From Rhinopithecus roxellana (lineage: Eukaryota > Chordata > Mammalia > Primates > Cercopithecidae), in contig NC_044549.1 of NCBI RefSeq assembly GCF_007565055.1, positions 70,088,882 through 70,152,881 on the forward strand: a stretch of DNA of 64,000 nt, read 5' to 3'. Below the pieces are notes generated by a model, which saw nothing but the letters and a program-made list of their open reading frames with translations, ran no database searches and had not been told where the DNA came from. The position numbers were made by a program, and so were the translations under genes. Positions within the stretch are counted from its first letter, which is position 1; each line of letters begins with the position of its first letter. Below, one piece after another: positions 34,258-46,493 of this stretch.

Positions 34258-34504
34258 AGATGGAGTCTCGCTCTGTCACCCAGGCTGGAGTGCAGTGGCG
34301 GTTCACGCCATTCTCCTGGCTCAGCCTCCTGAGTAGCTGGGACTACAGGTGCCTGCCACCGCGCCCGGCTAATTTTTTGTATTTTTAGTAGAGACGGAGT
34401 TTCACCATGTTAGCCAGGATGGTCTTGATCTCCTGACCTCGTGATCCACCCGCCTCGGCCTCCCAAAGTGCTGGGATTATAGGCGTGAGCCACCGCGCCC
34501 GGCC
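34219..34504 (-). mobile_element. AluY-type element with internal deletion
   Basis: Antisense Alu with a long T run (about 34220-34256); roughly 30 bp are missing between CAGTGGCG and GTTCACGCC. Confidence 0.93.
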
Positions 34505-35084
34505 CTCTTTTCTTTTTCAAATGCTTCTGGTCTTACTTTCCCCACTCCTTGAAAGCACTGGGGTAGAGGGTGGAGGGCATGGGGAAAGCCGAAAACGCAA
34601 AGAAAAGATACATTTTAAGAATACACAGAAGCTGCAGACAACAGAATGATTAGTTTCAGAAGGCACTGGCACACTATGAAAAACAGAACCAGCCTTAGAG
34701 GCTGCAGCAGCTCTGGGACCTCAGCAGTGGACTTTCTTGAACTTCACTCTCCTGCTGTCCTGGTTCACTCCCCAACTCTCCAAGTTCTGCTTTTCCCTGC
34801 ACACTTATTTCTTCTCTTCCAGTTGGCTTGCCTTCTTCACCTCTCCTCGTTGTCTTTTTGTCATTGTTGTTTTTGGCTTCACAGCTTCTGCTTAGTCACA
34901 GTTCCTGTTCCCAGCATGCTCATGACCCTTCATGGCCTCAATGCTACTGCACAGCCTCATTCAGTATCACTGTTTCCCCGTTCACCTGCTACAAAGGGGA
35001 AGCCTGGTTTGCCCGGCTCCTCTTTCTCTCGCCATAAGACACCATAGACCAATAGGAAGCCTATGGTTTAGCTGCATTTGAGTC
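34505..35084. other. No recognised feature
   Basis: Contains a 133-codon open frame (34646-35047) of low-information, Leu/Ser-rich composition, judged to be chance or old repeat. Confidence 0.4.
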
Positions 35085-35290
35085 AGGTAGCTATTTCTGG
35101 TCCAATCAGTTGCAACTGGGTCAGACAAATCTGTAGCTTGCATGAGACTCACTTAGGGGCCTTCTTAAAGCAATGATTGCTGGGGATGCCACCATATTCA
35201 GCAGGTCTTGGGTGGGACCCAAGAATTCACATTTCTGACAAGCTCCAAATGATGCTAATCCATACATTTTGCAAACTACTGTGTTCACAA
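35085..35290 (+). mobile_element. MER5A-like fossil
   Basis: TTGCATGAGACTCACTTAGG...GAATTCACATTTCTGACAAG...TGATGCTAATCC resembles degenerate MER5A. Confidence 0.55.
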
Positions 35291-36040
35291 AATAAGCCAC
35301 TAGTTCTACTCCTTACTACCTGTGCTGGGTGGGGCACTTTTCTCTTAGCAATGCTAGCAGCATTGCAGGTATTGTGATGGACTACTCTAGTACAGCCTAT
35401 AATTATTCTCCTCAAAACTTACCGTTTATCTTCCTGATGTTTCTGGACAGTGGTGTTTGGAGAGAAGGGTGAGAAGTAGCCAGAATGGTACCAAAAGAAA
35501 TTTAGAGCAAGTGAAAGATGCTTTATGTGCCTTTGGAAAGAGAGAGGAAGAAATAATACAAGAAATCACAGTCATGAGTCTCTTTTGGAGCCTAGCTATC
35601 ACAATGTTTGAAGTCAAATAAAATGAGGAAGAAAAATGATTCCCAAAATTTTTCACAAATAAGAGCTTAATTGTAGAGAGGAGATATATATGTGTTTGTG
35701 TGTGTATATATGTATTTTTTTCAGATGTTCATTCAATAGCAGTTTTACTTTAAGTGTTCTTTTTTTTAGAAAATGGAATGTCAAGATACTGCTGTGAGGC
35801 TGTGCATTAGCAAAGGAAACTGCATATTAAATCACATCAGCAGCACCTGTATATATTTGAAGGTACAAATATACATCACCTTTTCAGACTTCAGCTAGTG
35901 CTTAACATATGAGTGAACTCTCGATCCTTGTAATTACTCTGTGGTTTCCCAGGGGTCTGTGACTAAAGCTTAGGGGATCAGTGAGGAAGTAACTTCTTTC
36001 CAGGAAGACTTACCTCTACTTGGAGCAGTCTTGCCTAGTA
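35291..36040. other. No clear feature; TA/TG-rich microsatellite near 35685-35720
   Basis: Intergenic, no family assignment. Confidence 0.4.
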
Positions 36041-36044
36041 TAAT

Positions 36045-36245
36045 ACAAAGAGTCCTGGAGTTAGAGTCAAAGATTGGACTTTGGGTCCTGGAATTTATTT
36101 AGGGGACTTTAGGTTTAGTCACAAAGCTTCTGTAAGCCTGAGTTTCCTCTTATTGCCTACTTCATAACAGCGCTCCATTGAAATCAAGCAGGCAAGTATA
36201 AGAAGGAAAATAAACACTAGATGAGATTATTATCATATTACTTTG
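36045..36245 (+). mobile_element. MIR fragment
   Basis: GAGTCCTGGAGTTAGAGTCA...AAGCCTGAGTTTCCTC resembles sense MIR. Confidence 0.6.
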
Positions 36246-36524
36246 CTTATAAGACAAATTTCTGTCCCAGTTTATGGTTTCTGAAATCTAGACATATTTT
36301 TTTGAGCTACAGTTGCCTATAATGTGGTAATACTTCCTCTTCCCTAAAAAAAAAAAAAAAAAAAGTTTTTAAAGCAGAGATATATGTTTTAGCAAATGGT
36401 CTTGGAATAAAGGAAAAATGGCTTTATATATTCCTCTAATTGATAAATAATATATGAATTCATTTTCTCTTTTCTTTCCTATCTCACCTGTAAATATGCC
36501 ACCTTACATGATAAAAAGGACTTT

Positions 36525-36950
36525 GAAGATATGATTCAGTTAAGGTCCTTGAGATGGGGAGATAATCTGGATTATCCTGAAGGTCTCAATGTCATCACAA
36601 GGGTCCTTATAAGCAGGAGAACCCCTCCTGGCTGTGGTCAGCAAGATGCAACAATGTGGTCAGAAAGCATGGAACAATGCTCAGAAACATGCAACATTGT
36701 TGGTTTTGCACATGGAGGAAGGAAGCCAAGAGCCAAGGAATTGGGCGGCTGTCACAAGCTGGGCAAGGCAAAGGAACATTTTCCTCTAGAGCCCCGAGGA
36801 AGGAACATAACCCTGGTAACACTTTGATTTTAGCGTAATGAGCCTCAGATTGGACTTCTGACCTATGAAACTGTAAGATAATAAATTTGTATTGTTTAAG
36901 CAACTAAGTTTGTGATCATTTGTAATGGCAGCAAGGGGAAACTAATCCAA
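36525..36950 (+). mobile_element. MaLR-type LTR (MLT1-like)
   Basis: GGTCCTTGAGATGGGGAGAT...CACAAGGGTCCTTATAAGCA...AAGATAATAAATTTGTATTG then TTTAAGCAACTAAGTTTGTG match an old MaLR LTR with its polyadenylation region. Family name from memory. Confidence 0.7.
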
Positions 36951-36959
36951 ATATTTCAG

Positions 36960-37490
36960 TTCCACCATCATCACTAGGTGCAGGCTGGAACTCAGAGGCA
37001 AAAGGGTCAACAGATGTGTGTCCTCCATCCTCCTGGCATCCTTTGGCGAGTAGACAATGTGCTTTAGCTATGACACAGCTGGACCACAGTGGGACTGTGA
37101 CCAGAGGAGGGACTCTGCCCCTCAACCTCTCACCACTCTCCCTTTTTTGCCAGGAAAGTGGGAGAGTGGTCTTGCATGGGGTAGAGGTGGTAATAACCAT
37201 TTGGGGCTCAGGTACAGACAGTCTGAGTTCAGATGTCAGCGTTAATGGGAATTTTGAAAAATACTAACTTCCCTGACTTGGAGATGCCAGGGGAGTCTCT
37301 GAAACACCATGGGGGTCTCAGCCCTCCCACTGAGAGATAGGAAACCTCGGGTCCCAGCAAGTTCCTGGCCAGCAACCCAAAGTTTTTGGAGTCATTTCCC
37401 AGACAATCTTTGTAGTTCTCTGGTTACATGTGTGATGCCTTTGTGCATGTAAAGAAAGCATAGCAAGGTGCAATTAATTCTCTAACTTCA
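36960..37490. other. No recognised feature
   Basis: Intergenic, unassigned. Confidence 0.4.
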
Positions 37491-37494
37491 GCAT

Positions 37495-37908
37495 CCATCA
37501 ATCATGTGGAGGGCTGGTTGGAACATAGATTGCTGGTCCCCACCCTGGGAATTTCTAATTTAGTAGATTTGAGGTGCAGGTTTAGAATTTGCTTTTTTTT
37601 TTTTTTTTTTTTTTTTTAGACAGAGTCTCACTTTGTCACAGAGGCTAAAGTAGAGTGGCACAACATAGCTCACTGTGCAGCCTTATGCACAACTAATTTT
37701 TAAAATTTTTTTTACAGAGATGGAGAGTCTCACTCTGTTGCCCAAACTGGTCTTGAACTCCTGGCCTCAAGCAGTCCTCCTGCCTTGACCTCCCAAAGAG
37801 CTGGGATTACAGGTATGAGCCACTGCCCAGTTCAACAATTTGCATTTCTGTCCGTTTTCCAGGTAGTGCTGATGCTGTTGGTCTGAGGACCACGATTTGA
37901 GCACCATG
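37495..37908 (+). mobile_element. MER5A-like fossil split by an Alu
   Basis: GATTGCTGGTCCCCACCCTG...GTAGTGCTGATGCTGTTGGT then CTGAGGACCAC...TTGAGCACCATGG. Confidence 0.75.
37593..37831 (-). mobile_element. AluJ-type element, shortened
   Basis: Antisense Alu starting with a T run; AATTTGC flanks both sides; about 50 bp short in the left arm. Confidence 0.9.
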
Positions 37909-37914
37909 GGAATA

Positions 37915-38120
37915 GTGGATAAGAGTTTAGGATTCAGGCCATCCTTGCTGCTTCCAGGTTGAATGATCTTGGATGGCTTACTTACATTTTGGAATTCTTA
38001 ATTTTCTTAATCTACCAAATAGAGTAAATAAAACCCGCCTCCTAGGATTGTGATGAGGATTAAATATGATGATCTATGTGAAGGATTTAGCACATAGTAA
38101 GACCTTAATAGTTTCTATTA
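37915..38120 (+). mobile_element. MIR element
   Basis: GAATGATCTTGGATGGCTTA...CTCCTAGGATTGTGATGAGG...TTAGCACATAGTAAGACCTT. Confidence 0.8.
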
Positions 38121-38918
38121 TAATGTGTTACCATCATTATAATTAATGACAAGTTCCTAAGTAGCATACAAGGCACCAGAGGCACAGCCATGGATAAGCC
38201 AATGGGGATGATAAATGTCCACTCACAAACCGCTCACCTCCCAACAGTGAGAGCTTTCTCCAAGTCTCCCGCCCATGGAATGTCATTTAACTTTGTAACT
38301 CAAAGGACTCCCAGAGGAAAGAGTCTGAATATAATGCTTTACCCACAGATCAGAATGAAGAGGAAGCAGACAATTTTCAAATATTTTGTGAACATTTGTC
38401 CAACAATAGAAAGAGGAAACTCATTTGGGTGTGATGCAATGGCTACAGAAATGAATAGACGTAAACTGGGCCAGGAGCAAACTAATTTGGAAATAATTTC
38501 AGAGAAGAAAAAGGAACTATGCCATGCTCTTTCCTCTGGGAAATCTGACAAGAAAGTAAGAACTTTGGTTTTTTCTCCTCCTTGTTCTGGGATAATTGGT
38601 ATCATTATGTGAAAAAAGAAAAAGCTACCCGTGGAAGGACCCCATTTTCCTTCCATTATGAGGAATTCATTCTCCTGGTCACAGCAGCAGCAGAACAGGA
38701 TAGGTCACTGGGAAACTAGGACAGTCTTATGATTTCCCCCATGGAAAAGTGTCTCTTTCCTGGTGACAGTTGGGCATATCAATGGACAATAACCCAGTGG
38801 AATAAAACTCTGCTGTAATAAACAATTTATTATAACATAATATGTATATAATACAGTAAGTAGCATTAGGACTTTAATCATGCCTTTGTTTTAAAAAAAT
38901 TTTTAAATAAAGAACTAG
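38121..38918. other. No recognised feature (contains a 140-codon ATG ORF)
   Basis: The ORF at 38190-38612 (plus) has no recognisable domain, and its length is within chance expectation for 64 kb on six frames, so it is not called as a gene. Confidence 0.45.
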
Positions 38919-39205
38919 GCTGGGCGCAGTGACTCCCACCTATAATCTCAGCACTTTGGGAGACCAAGGCAGGTGGATCACCTGAGGTCAGGAGTTTGCG
39001 ACCAGCCTGGCCAACATGGTAAAAGCCCGTCTCTACTAAAAATATAAAATTTACAAAATACGAAAATTAGCCAGGTGTGGTGGCATGTGCCTGTAGTCCC
39101 AGCTACTCTGGAGGCTGAGGCATGAGAATCCTTGAACTCGGGAGGTGGAGGTTGCAGTGAGCCGAGATTGTGCCACTGCACTCCAGCCTGGGTGTGTCTC
39201 AAAAA
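38919..39205 (+). mobile_element. AluS-type element
   Basis: Sense Alu with an ATATAAAATTTACAAAATACGA-like A-rich interruption at the linker. Confidence 0.93.
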
Positions 39206-39241
39206 ATGAATGAATGAATGAATGAACGAATGAATAAATAA
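39206..39241 (+). repeat. (GAAT)n microsatellite
   Basis: Tail of the preceding Alu turned into about 9 tetranucleotide units. Confidence 0.9.
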
Positions 39242-39594
39242 CTGGTAAAGAGAATAGGTAGAAAAATTTGCTAAATTTATTTAGTAGTTGAAGTCCCAGT
39301 AATCTGAGAGTCAACAGACTGAACTCAAGCCTGGTGTCAGGAAGCTCAGCCTCTCATCCCGGCATAGTCTGTTTGGTTGTATGATCTGGAAGGATCTTCA
39401 GGTGTCAGTTCCTTACCAGTACAAGAAGGGATTGAGTAGATCACTAACATTTCTAAAATTTTCCTTATCAAGTATCCTTTTATAAAAATCAGTTTTCAAC
39501 CAAAAGACTTCACATTGTGAATAACTTTGTATAACCAGCTATTTAATTAAGTATCTTTGCTTGCAAGGAGTAAAGACACATTAATAAAAATAGA

Positions 39595-39830
39595 CTGTAG
39601 TATTAATTAATAATAGTTCTCATTTATTGGTACTTACTATGTGCTGAGCACTTAGATTTCATGTGGTTCTTTCAACAATCCTGTGAAGGAAGTTCTATCA
39701 TGATGCCACGTGGACAGATGAGGGGAGTGAGGCTCAGAGAGTTTAAATGACTTGCCCAAGTCAGAAGGCTAGTAGGTGGTGTGGTAAACTGAGGTTTGAA
39801 TGTGGGTCTTGAACCTCTGCAGTCTGGTGG
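39595..39830 (-). mobile_element. MIR element
   Basis: Antisense MIR: CATTTATTGGTACTTACTAT then GTGCTGAGCACTT...AAATGACTTGCCCAAGTCAG. Confidence 0.85.
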
Positions 39831-40290
39831 TGGCACCTCACACAATGGTGGTGGCATATTGCAACGCTCCAAATGGCTTGGGGTTGGATCTGTAAATTAC
39901 CAGGAATTCAGACAATTTTTGGGACTGTCCACCCAGACATCACTCACAGAATTTCTCCTTCTCCATGGTGTCTGTGTTCTCCTCTCACTACCTACCTATC
40001 TTTCACAGTTCATGGTTACTTCTGCTCCCTCATCACGACAGTTTGCCTGTTGCTCACCCAAACCCTATGACTGAAAATTCAGGCCTCACAGTCATTTGCC
40101 CTAGTCTCTGTTTCACCACTTAAATCTAAAGAGCAGGAATTTGATTGACCCCAGGGCACATTTTACATAAGGCAGTGCTGCAAGTTGTCAGGCATGGGAC
40201 CTGAGATGCATCCTGAATGGTACAAAATAAAGCAGGGTGGTCTGTGAATGGACCAGTGTCCTTTAACAATTAATTAATAATAGACTGATG
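39831..40290. other. No recognised feature
   Basis: Intergenic, unassigned. Confidence 0.4.
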
Positions 40291-40506
40291 AGTCCAGTAG
40301 TTCTAGACCAGCCTGGCCAATATAGTGAGACCTCATCTATACAAAAAAAAAAATTTAAATTAGCTGAGCGTGGTGGCATGCACCTGCAGTCCCAGCTACT
40401 CAGAAGGCTGAGGCAAGAGGATCACTTGAGTTCAGGAGGCAGAGGCTGCAGTGAGCCAAGATTGTGCCAGTGTACTCCAGCCTTGGCAATACAGCCAGAC
40501 TCTGTC

Positions 40507-40543
<37 letters not shown>
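40291..40543 (+). mobile_element. 5'-truncated Alu with (AAT)n tail
   Basis: Begins at Alu position about 50 (CCAGTAGTTCTAGACCAGCC); tail of about 13 AAT units at 40505-40543. Confidence 0.9.
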
Positions 40544-40559
40544 GCTACTACTTATTTTT

Positions 40560-40705
40560 GCTTTTTAAGTTAGAGGCTTTTTACCAGGATTTTCTCTTTA
40601 TAGCAACAATCCAGTGAGGTAGAAACTATATTGGTCCCTTTTCACATAAGTAATTTACCTAAACTAGTAAATGGCAAATCCCAGGATTCAGATTCAACTT
40701 TTTTG
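40560..40705 (-). mobile_element. MIR fragment
   Basis: TAGCAACAATCCAGTGAGGT...AATGGCAAATCCCAGGATTC resembles antisense MIR. Confidence 0.55.
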
Positions 40706-40737
40706 TTTTTTGGTAACTACTTCATTGTTAAATAACT

Positions 40738-41009
40738 GGGCTGAGTGTGGTGGCTTATGCCTGTGATTACAGCACTTTGGGAGGCTGTGGCAGGAGAATG
40801 GCTTAATTCCAGAAGTTCCAGATGAGCCTGGGCTACAATTAAAATATCAGCCAGGAGTGGTGGTATACACCTGTAGTCCCAGCTACTGAGTTGGGGGCTG
40901 AGGCTGGATGATCACATGGGCCGGGGAGGTTGAGGCTACAGTGAATTGTGATCATGCCACCTTACTCCAGCCTGGGGGAATGAATGAGACCCTGTCTGAA
41001 AAAAGAAAA
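40738..41009 (+). mobile_element. AluJ-type element
   Basis: Sense, diverged (GGGCTGAGTGTGGTGGCTTA), with a shortened left arm. Confidence 0.88.
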
Positions 41010-41870
41010 ATTAACATGCTATACAATTTGCCCATTTAAAGTATACAATTCAATGATTTTCTTGATAATTACAGAGTTTACAATCATCATCACAGTCCAT
41101 TTCAGAACAATTTCATCACCTCAACAAGAAATCCCATCCCCTTTAGCAATTTGCCTCATTTCCTCCCAGTACCCCCTCCACCAACCAGCCCTAGGCAACC
41201 ACTGATCTGCTTTGTCTCTATATGTCTATTCTGGACATTTCATATAAATGGAATCATAGAATAAATGACCTTTTGTGACTGGCTTCTTTCACTTAGCATA
41301 ATATTTTCTTTCTTTCTTTTTTTTTTTTTTGAGATGAAATCTCCTTCTTGTGCCCCAGGCTGGAATGCAATGGTGTAATCTCAGCTCACTGCAACCTCTG
41401 CCTCCTGGGTTCAAGCAGTTCTCCTGCCTCAGTCTCCCAAGTAGCTGGGACTGCAGGTGCCTGCCACCACACCCAGCTGCTTTTTGTATTTTTAGTAGAG
41501 ATAGGGTTTCACCATGTTGGTCAGGCTGGTCTCGAACTCCTGAGCTCAGGTGATCCACCCGCCTCAGCCTCCCAAAGTGCTGGGATTACAGGAGTGAGCC
41601 ACCGTGCCTGACCCCCACTTATCATAATATTTTCAAAGTTCATTCATGTTATATAGCATATATCTGTAATTCACTTTTATAGTTGAATAATATACCATTG
41701 TATGGATATTCCATGTTTTGTTTATTAGTTGATGGACATTTCTTTCCACTTTTTACCTATTACAAATAATGCTACTATGAACATTTGTGTACAAGCTTTT
41801 GTGTGGAGGTATGTTTTCATTTCTCTTATTTCTCTTGGGTAGACGGATAACTAGGAGTGGGAAAATCTAG
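41010..41870 (-). mobile_element. L1M fragment split by an Alu
   Basis: Antisense L1: AGGCAACCACTGATCTGCTT, TGTCTATTCTGGACATTTCA, GGACATTTCTTTCCACTTTT, GTACAAGCTTTTGTGTGGAG. Confidence 0.85.
41309..41612 (-). mobile_element. AluS-type element in L1M
   Basis: Antisense Alu; ATAATATTTTC occurs on both sides. Confidence 0.95.
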
Positions 41871-41966
41871 GCACTTTGAGTCTACTGTACTTATGGGCAT
41901 GGTAAGCTTCTTGAAGTCTGGCCTGTCTAGGATACAGATAGCATACTAGGTAGTATTGGCTATATC

Positions 41967-42262
41967 TTTTTTTTTTTTTTTTTTGAGACAGGGTCTCGCT
42001 CTGTCACCCAGACTGGAGTGCAATTGTGCAATCATGGCTCACTGCAGCCTTGACCTTCCAGATTCAAGCCATCCTCCCACCTCAGCCTCCCCAGTAGCTG
42101 GGACTACAGGCATGTGCCACTGTGCCTGGCTAAGTTTTGCATTTTTTGTAGAGATGGTATTTCACCATGTTATCCAGGCTGGTCTTGAACTCCTAGGCTC
42201 AAGCGGTCTGCCTCAGACTCCCAAAGTGCTGGGATTACAGGCATGAGCCACTGCACCCAACT
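41967..42262 (-). mobile_element. AluJ-type element
   Basis: Antisense Alu flanked by TGGCTATATCTT/TGGCTGTATCTT. Confidence 0.94.
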
Positions 42263-42483
42263 GGCTGTATCTTAACTTAATTAAAATTTCTAGGTGAATG
42301 AATTTTGCTTAATATATATAATTGAATATTAAATGACCAGGGTCACCTAATTTGTTTATAATATTTTAAGGATCTTCATTATCACTTTAGAGACCCATAA
42401 ATATGTTGACTACACATATCTATACAATAAATACATATATAAAATATCCACTATGTGCCAGGCATTGTGGTAGGAACCCAAGA

Positions 42484-42535
42484 ACCAACAAAATAAAAAG
42501 GCATAGTGTACCAACAAAATAAAAAGGCATAGTGT
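42484..42535. repeat. Perfect 26-bp tandem duplication
   Basis: Two identical units starting ACCAACAAAATAAAAAGGCA at 42484 and 42510. Confidence 0.97.
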
Positions 42536-42587
42536 TGGAAATTATCCTGAAATCCACACGTGCATTCTAAATTCGATCCAAATCTCT

Positions 42588-42883
42588 TTTTTTTTTTTTG
42601 AGACGGAGTCTCGCTCTGTCACCCAGGCTGGAGTGCAGTGGCGCGATCTCCGCTCACTGCAAGCTCTGCCTCCCGGGTTCACGCCATTCTCCTGTCTCAG
42701 CCTCCGGAGTAGCTGGGACTGCAGGCGCCCGCCACCTCGCCCGGCTAGTTTTTCATATTTTTTTTAGTAGAGACGGGGTTTCACCGTGTTAGCCAGGATG
42801 GTTTCGATCTCCTGACCTTGTGATCCGCCCGTCTCGGTCTCCCAAAGTGCTGGGATTACAGGCTTGAGCCACCGCGCCCGGCC
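42588..42883 (-). mobile_element. Young AluY (Old World monkey type)
   Basis: Antisense Alu with CACCTCGCCCGGCTAG; target duplication CCAAATCTCTTT on both sides. Confidence 0.95.
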
Positions 42884-43108
42884 CCAAATCTCTTTATTAT
42901 TGTATGCTTTATGTATGCCAATATTTGCTAAATATACTTCTCTAGAAGAGTATATCATCCTACGGCAAAAAGTCTTCTACACTTCCTGAATAGGCTTCTT
43001 CCTTATGGAGTAATGATAGAGGTCCATGATTTCTTTCACCCAAAATAGACCTTTAAGACAAACTCAACTGTTTCCTTACTTCACCAAGAATTTTTCTGTT
43101 TCTATTGC

Positions 43109-43414
43109 TTTTTTTTTTTTTTTTTTTTTTTTTTTGAGACAGGGTCGTGCTCTTCTCCCAGGCTAAAGTGCAGTGGCCTGATCTCAGCTCACTGCAACCT
43201 CAGCCTCCCAGGTTCAAGCAATTCTCCTGCCTCAGTCTCCTGAGTAGCTGGGATTACAGCCACCCACCACCATGACTGGCTAATTTTTTGTGTTTTCAGT
43301 AGAGACAAGGTTTCATGTTGGCCATTCTGGTCTCGAACTCCTGGCCTCAAGTGATCCACTCGCCTCAGCCTCCCAAACTGCTGGGATTACAGGCTTGAGC
43401 CACTTCACCCAGCC
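43109..43414 (-). mobile_element. AluS-type element
   Basis: Antisense Alu with 26-nt T run; TCTATTGC flanks both sides. Confidence 0.95.
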
Positions 43415-43828
43415 TCTATTGCATTTTAAGTGAGACAGTGACACAAAATACGACTCATAATTTAATACCACAATTAATCAGTTTACTTATTAAGAGTTAT
43501 TACATGAAACACATGAGAAGTGTTTTTCCTCTTCTTTTACCTTGTGGTATGGATTAATATGTTACCAAGTGCCACTCTTTTGCTTCAAAACATCATTCTA
43601 AAATAGGTTAACTTTGTAAGAAGTCTTTTTTTCCCTTTTCTTTTTAACATTGGTGCCTCTTCCCTTGTGATATGCTCTGAAAATAATTTAAGTGGAAGAG
43701 AAATAAAGGCTAATTTAATCTGAGAACCTAGTTTCTAATACTGATTTGGGGTCAGAATGTACACATTCTTCCTTTAAGAAAAAACAAAAGTAAGGACAAC
43801 AAACGTGATACAAAGATTTTCTATTTTT

Positions 43829-43901
43829 TTAGGTTGGTGAAAAAGTAATTGTGTTTTTCCCATTGAAAGTAAAATCTGCAATTATTTTTGTACCAACCTA
43901 A
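43829..43901 (+). mobile_element. MADE1-like mariner MITE
   Basis: TTAGGTTGGTGAAAAAGTAA...ATTATTTTTGTACCAACCTA with complementary ends; slightly shorter than consensus. Confidence 0.9.
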
Positions 43902-43969
43902 TAATAGCAACTTCTCACCCTACTTCTCTAACCAAGTGAAAATTTCCAAAACCAGATGGACTTAAACTC

Positions 43970-44259
43970 TTTTTTTTTGAGATGGACTCTCACTCTGTCA
44001 CCCAGGCTGGAGTACAGTGGCCCTATCTCGGCTCACTACAACCTCCGCTTCCCAGTCTCAAGCGATTCTCGCCTCAGCCTCCCGAATGGCTGGGATTATA
44101 GGCACCCGCCACCACGCCTGGCTAATTTTTCTATTTTCAGTAGAGACGAGGTTTCACCATGTTGGCCAGGCTAGTCTCAAACTCCTGGCCTCAAGTGGTT
44201 GGCCCACTTCGGCTTCCCAAAGTGCTGGGATTACAGGCATGAGCAACTGTACCAGGACC
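43970..44259 (-). mobile_element. AluS-type element
   Basis: Antisense Alu starting TTTTTTTTGAGATGGACTCT. Confidence 0.94.
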
Positions 44260-44335
44260 ATTTTGCTTTTTCTGAAGGCCAAATGAGTGTTCAATAATAC
44301 ACAAGTTAAAAATGATTAACAAATCCCACCCCCTT

Positions 44336-44562
44336 TGTTTTTTTGAAACGAAATCTTATTCTTCTGACCAGGCTAGTGCAGTGGCATTATCATAGCTCAC
44401 TGCAGCCTCAACCTCCCAAGTAGGTGGTTCTACAGGTTTGTACCACCACACTGGGCTAATGTTTTTATTTTTTATTTTGTAGAGAGAGTCTCATTATGTT
44501 GCCTAGGTTGGTCTTGAATTCCTGGGCTCAAGCTCATCTTGGTCTCCCAAAGCGCTGGGACT
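44336..44562 (-). mobile_element. AluJ-type element, degraded
   Basis: Antisense, shortened old Alu (GAAATCTTATTCTTCTGACC). Confidence 0.85.
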
Positions 44563-44741
44563 GAATCCTTTTTTGGAAAGACCAAATCTATTTACATATT
44601 ACCACATGGAAATTTTTTCATTGCGCCTTATAACAACGTTTCCTCATTCAGGTACAAAAGAGTATATTCAGAAACTTAGAAAGAAAAGTCTTGATTTGCC
44701 TATGAGTGAGATTCTTTTGGAAACAACAATCTTTTTCTTTT

Positions 44742-45036
44742 AAATATATTTATTTATTTATTGAGATGGAGTCTCGCTCTGTCGCCCAGGCTGGAATGCA
44801 ATGGCGTGATCTTGGCTCACTGCAACCTCCGCCTCCTGGGTCTAAGTGATTCTCCCGTCTCAGCTTCCTGAGTAGCTGTGATTACAGATGCCTGCTACCA
44901 CCCCGGCTAATTTTTTGTATTTTTAGTAGAGAAGGGGTTTTGGCATGTTTGCTAGGCTGGTCTTGCACTTCTGACTTCAGGTGATCTGCCCACCTCAGCC
45001 TCCCAAAGTGCCGGGATTACAGGTGTGAGCCACCAT
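44742..45036 (-). mobile_element. AluS-type element
   Basis: Antisense Alu with (TTTA)n at the tail side. Confidence 0.94.
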
Positions 45037-45134
45037 CCTTATTTATTTTTGATTATAAGAGTACTATTTGCTGTTTATTTTTTTTTTCTAATAAACACTG
45101 ATCTTTACAGAATGGTTAATTTGCTTTAAGATAG

Positions 45135-45180
45135 ACAATCCCTCTCCTCTCCTCCCTTCCCCTCCCCTTTCCTTTTATTT
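45135..45180. repeat. Polypyrimidine tract
   Basis: Nearly uninterrupted C/T run (TCCCTCTCCTCTCCTCCC...) before an Alu. Confidence 0.85.
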
Positions 45181-45440
45181 GGGTAGACTCTAACTCTGTT
45201 GCCCAGGCTGGAGTGCAGTGGCATGATCTCGGCTCACTGCAACTTCTGCCTCCTAAGTTCAAGTGATTCTCCTGCTTCAGCCTCCTGGGTGTGTGCCACC
45301 ACACCCAGCTAAATTTTTTTAATGTATTTTTAGTAGAGATGGGGTTTCACCATGTTGGCCAGGTTGGTCTCGAATTCCTGACCTCAAGTGATCTGCCCAC
45401 CTCGGCCTCCCAAAGTGGGATTACAGGCATGAGCCATGGC
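45178..45440 (-). mobile_element. AluS/J-type element
   Basis: Antisense Alu missing short segments in both arms. Confidence 0.92.
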
Positions 45441-46493
45441 CGCCTTCTGTTTCTTAAGGTATTTCAGGTATTGAGTAAGACTACTTTTAAATTAAATTGA
45501 TGCACTTTCTGTTTCCTCCTCCTCCTCCTCCCCTTCTTCCTTCTAAGCGGTAACACAGTTAAAAATGGAAATAAAAGGGCTTGTTTGGAGGAGAGTTGAG
45601 CAAAGAAACTACTCAGAAGAAGCTATTTCCCTCATTCACTCGCTATATTATATTCAACATAAATGTTTCAGTGACAAAGAATCATCTTGATAATATGACC
45701 TATAATGGAGAAATATTCCAGTGTGAATAGACAGGTGCCTGGGTGGTGGTGAAGAAACCAAGGAAGATCAGAGGACCACAGCACCTAGCTGTTTCCTAGG
45801 TCACGTCTACTAGGTCTGCAAACTACTACTTGAAAGAAGAAACAAGGAGGGAAATGGCATGAAAGACCAGCTGATGACAATAACCTCTGATAAAAAAGCA
45901 GCCAGTCTTATCTGTCATCCTCTAAGCACCATGTATGAAATTCATCTGTAGGAAAGGTAGTGATCAAGAAAAAGGCAGAGAGCAAAAGTACTTTGCATTC
46001 TGTTCAATCTTTTTAGTGCCTAGTGTAGCATCTGGTAGGGTAGGTAGGTACCCATTAAATATCAGTTTAATAATGACAGACATGCAACCAACAAAATGTT
46101 CTTAATAGCTCCCTCTACCCTATTCCTCACCACTCCAATCCCACTTCCCTGGGCGACCCTACCTAAATGATCTGTTTCATAAAGGATTGACACAAATTCT
46201 CTCTCTGAGTTGAACTCATCACACAGGTTACCTATATCCTAAAGTTAGAGGGGGAAATATTACTTTAAAATCTCAAAATAAAATTAAGTGGAAGCAAAAT
46301 AAAGCAGTTAATTTGCATGAGTCTACACTGATAGAGCATGGAAAGTGAAAAAAGCTGTAAGTTCACTTCATTGGTAACTGAATTACATAGAATTCACTGC
46401 CCAGTTTAGTAACTAAGTCTATTGATCATTAAAAAACTTTCACAGGAGAAGGGAAAGATGAAGCCTGTAATACTCAAGTTTTCCACTTCCGTT
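45441..46493. other. No recognised feature
   Basis: About 1 kb intergenic; a CTC-rich tract at 45514-45545, otherwise unassigned. Confidence 0.4.

Noticed and set aside
34646..35047. 133-codon ORF rich in Leu and Ser
   Set aside because: Low-information composition and a second overlapping frame open over the same span; likely fortuitous or old repeat.
38190..38612. 140-codon ATG ORF in the intergenic interval
   Set aside because: A length within chance expectation for 64 kb on six frames, no recognisable domain, no promoter or splice context.
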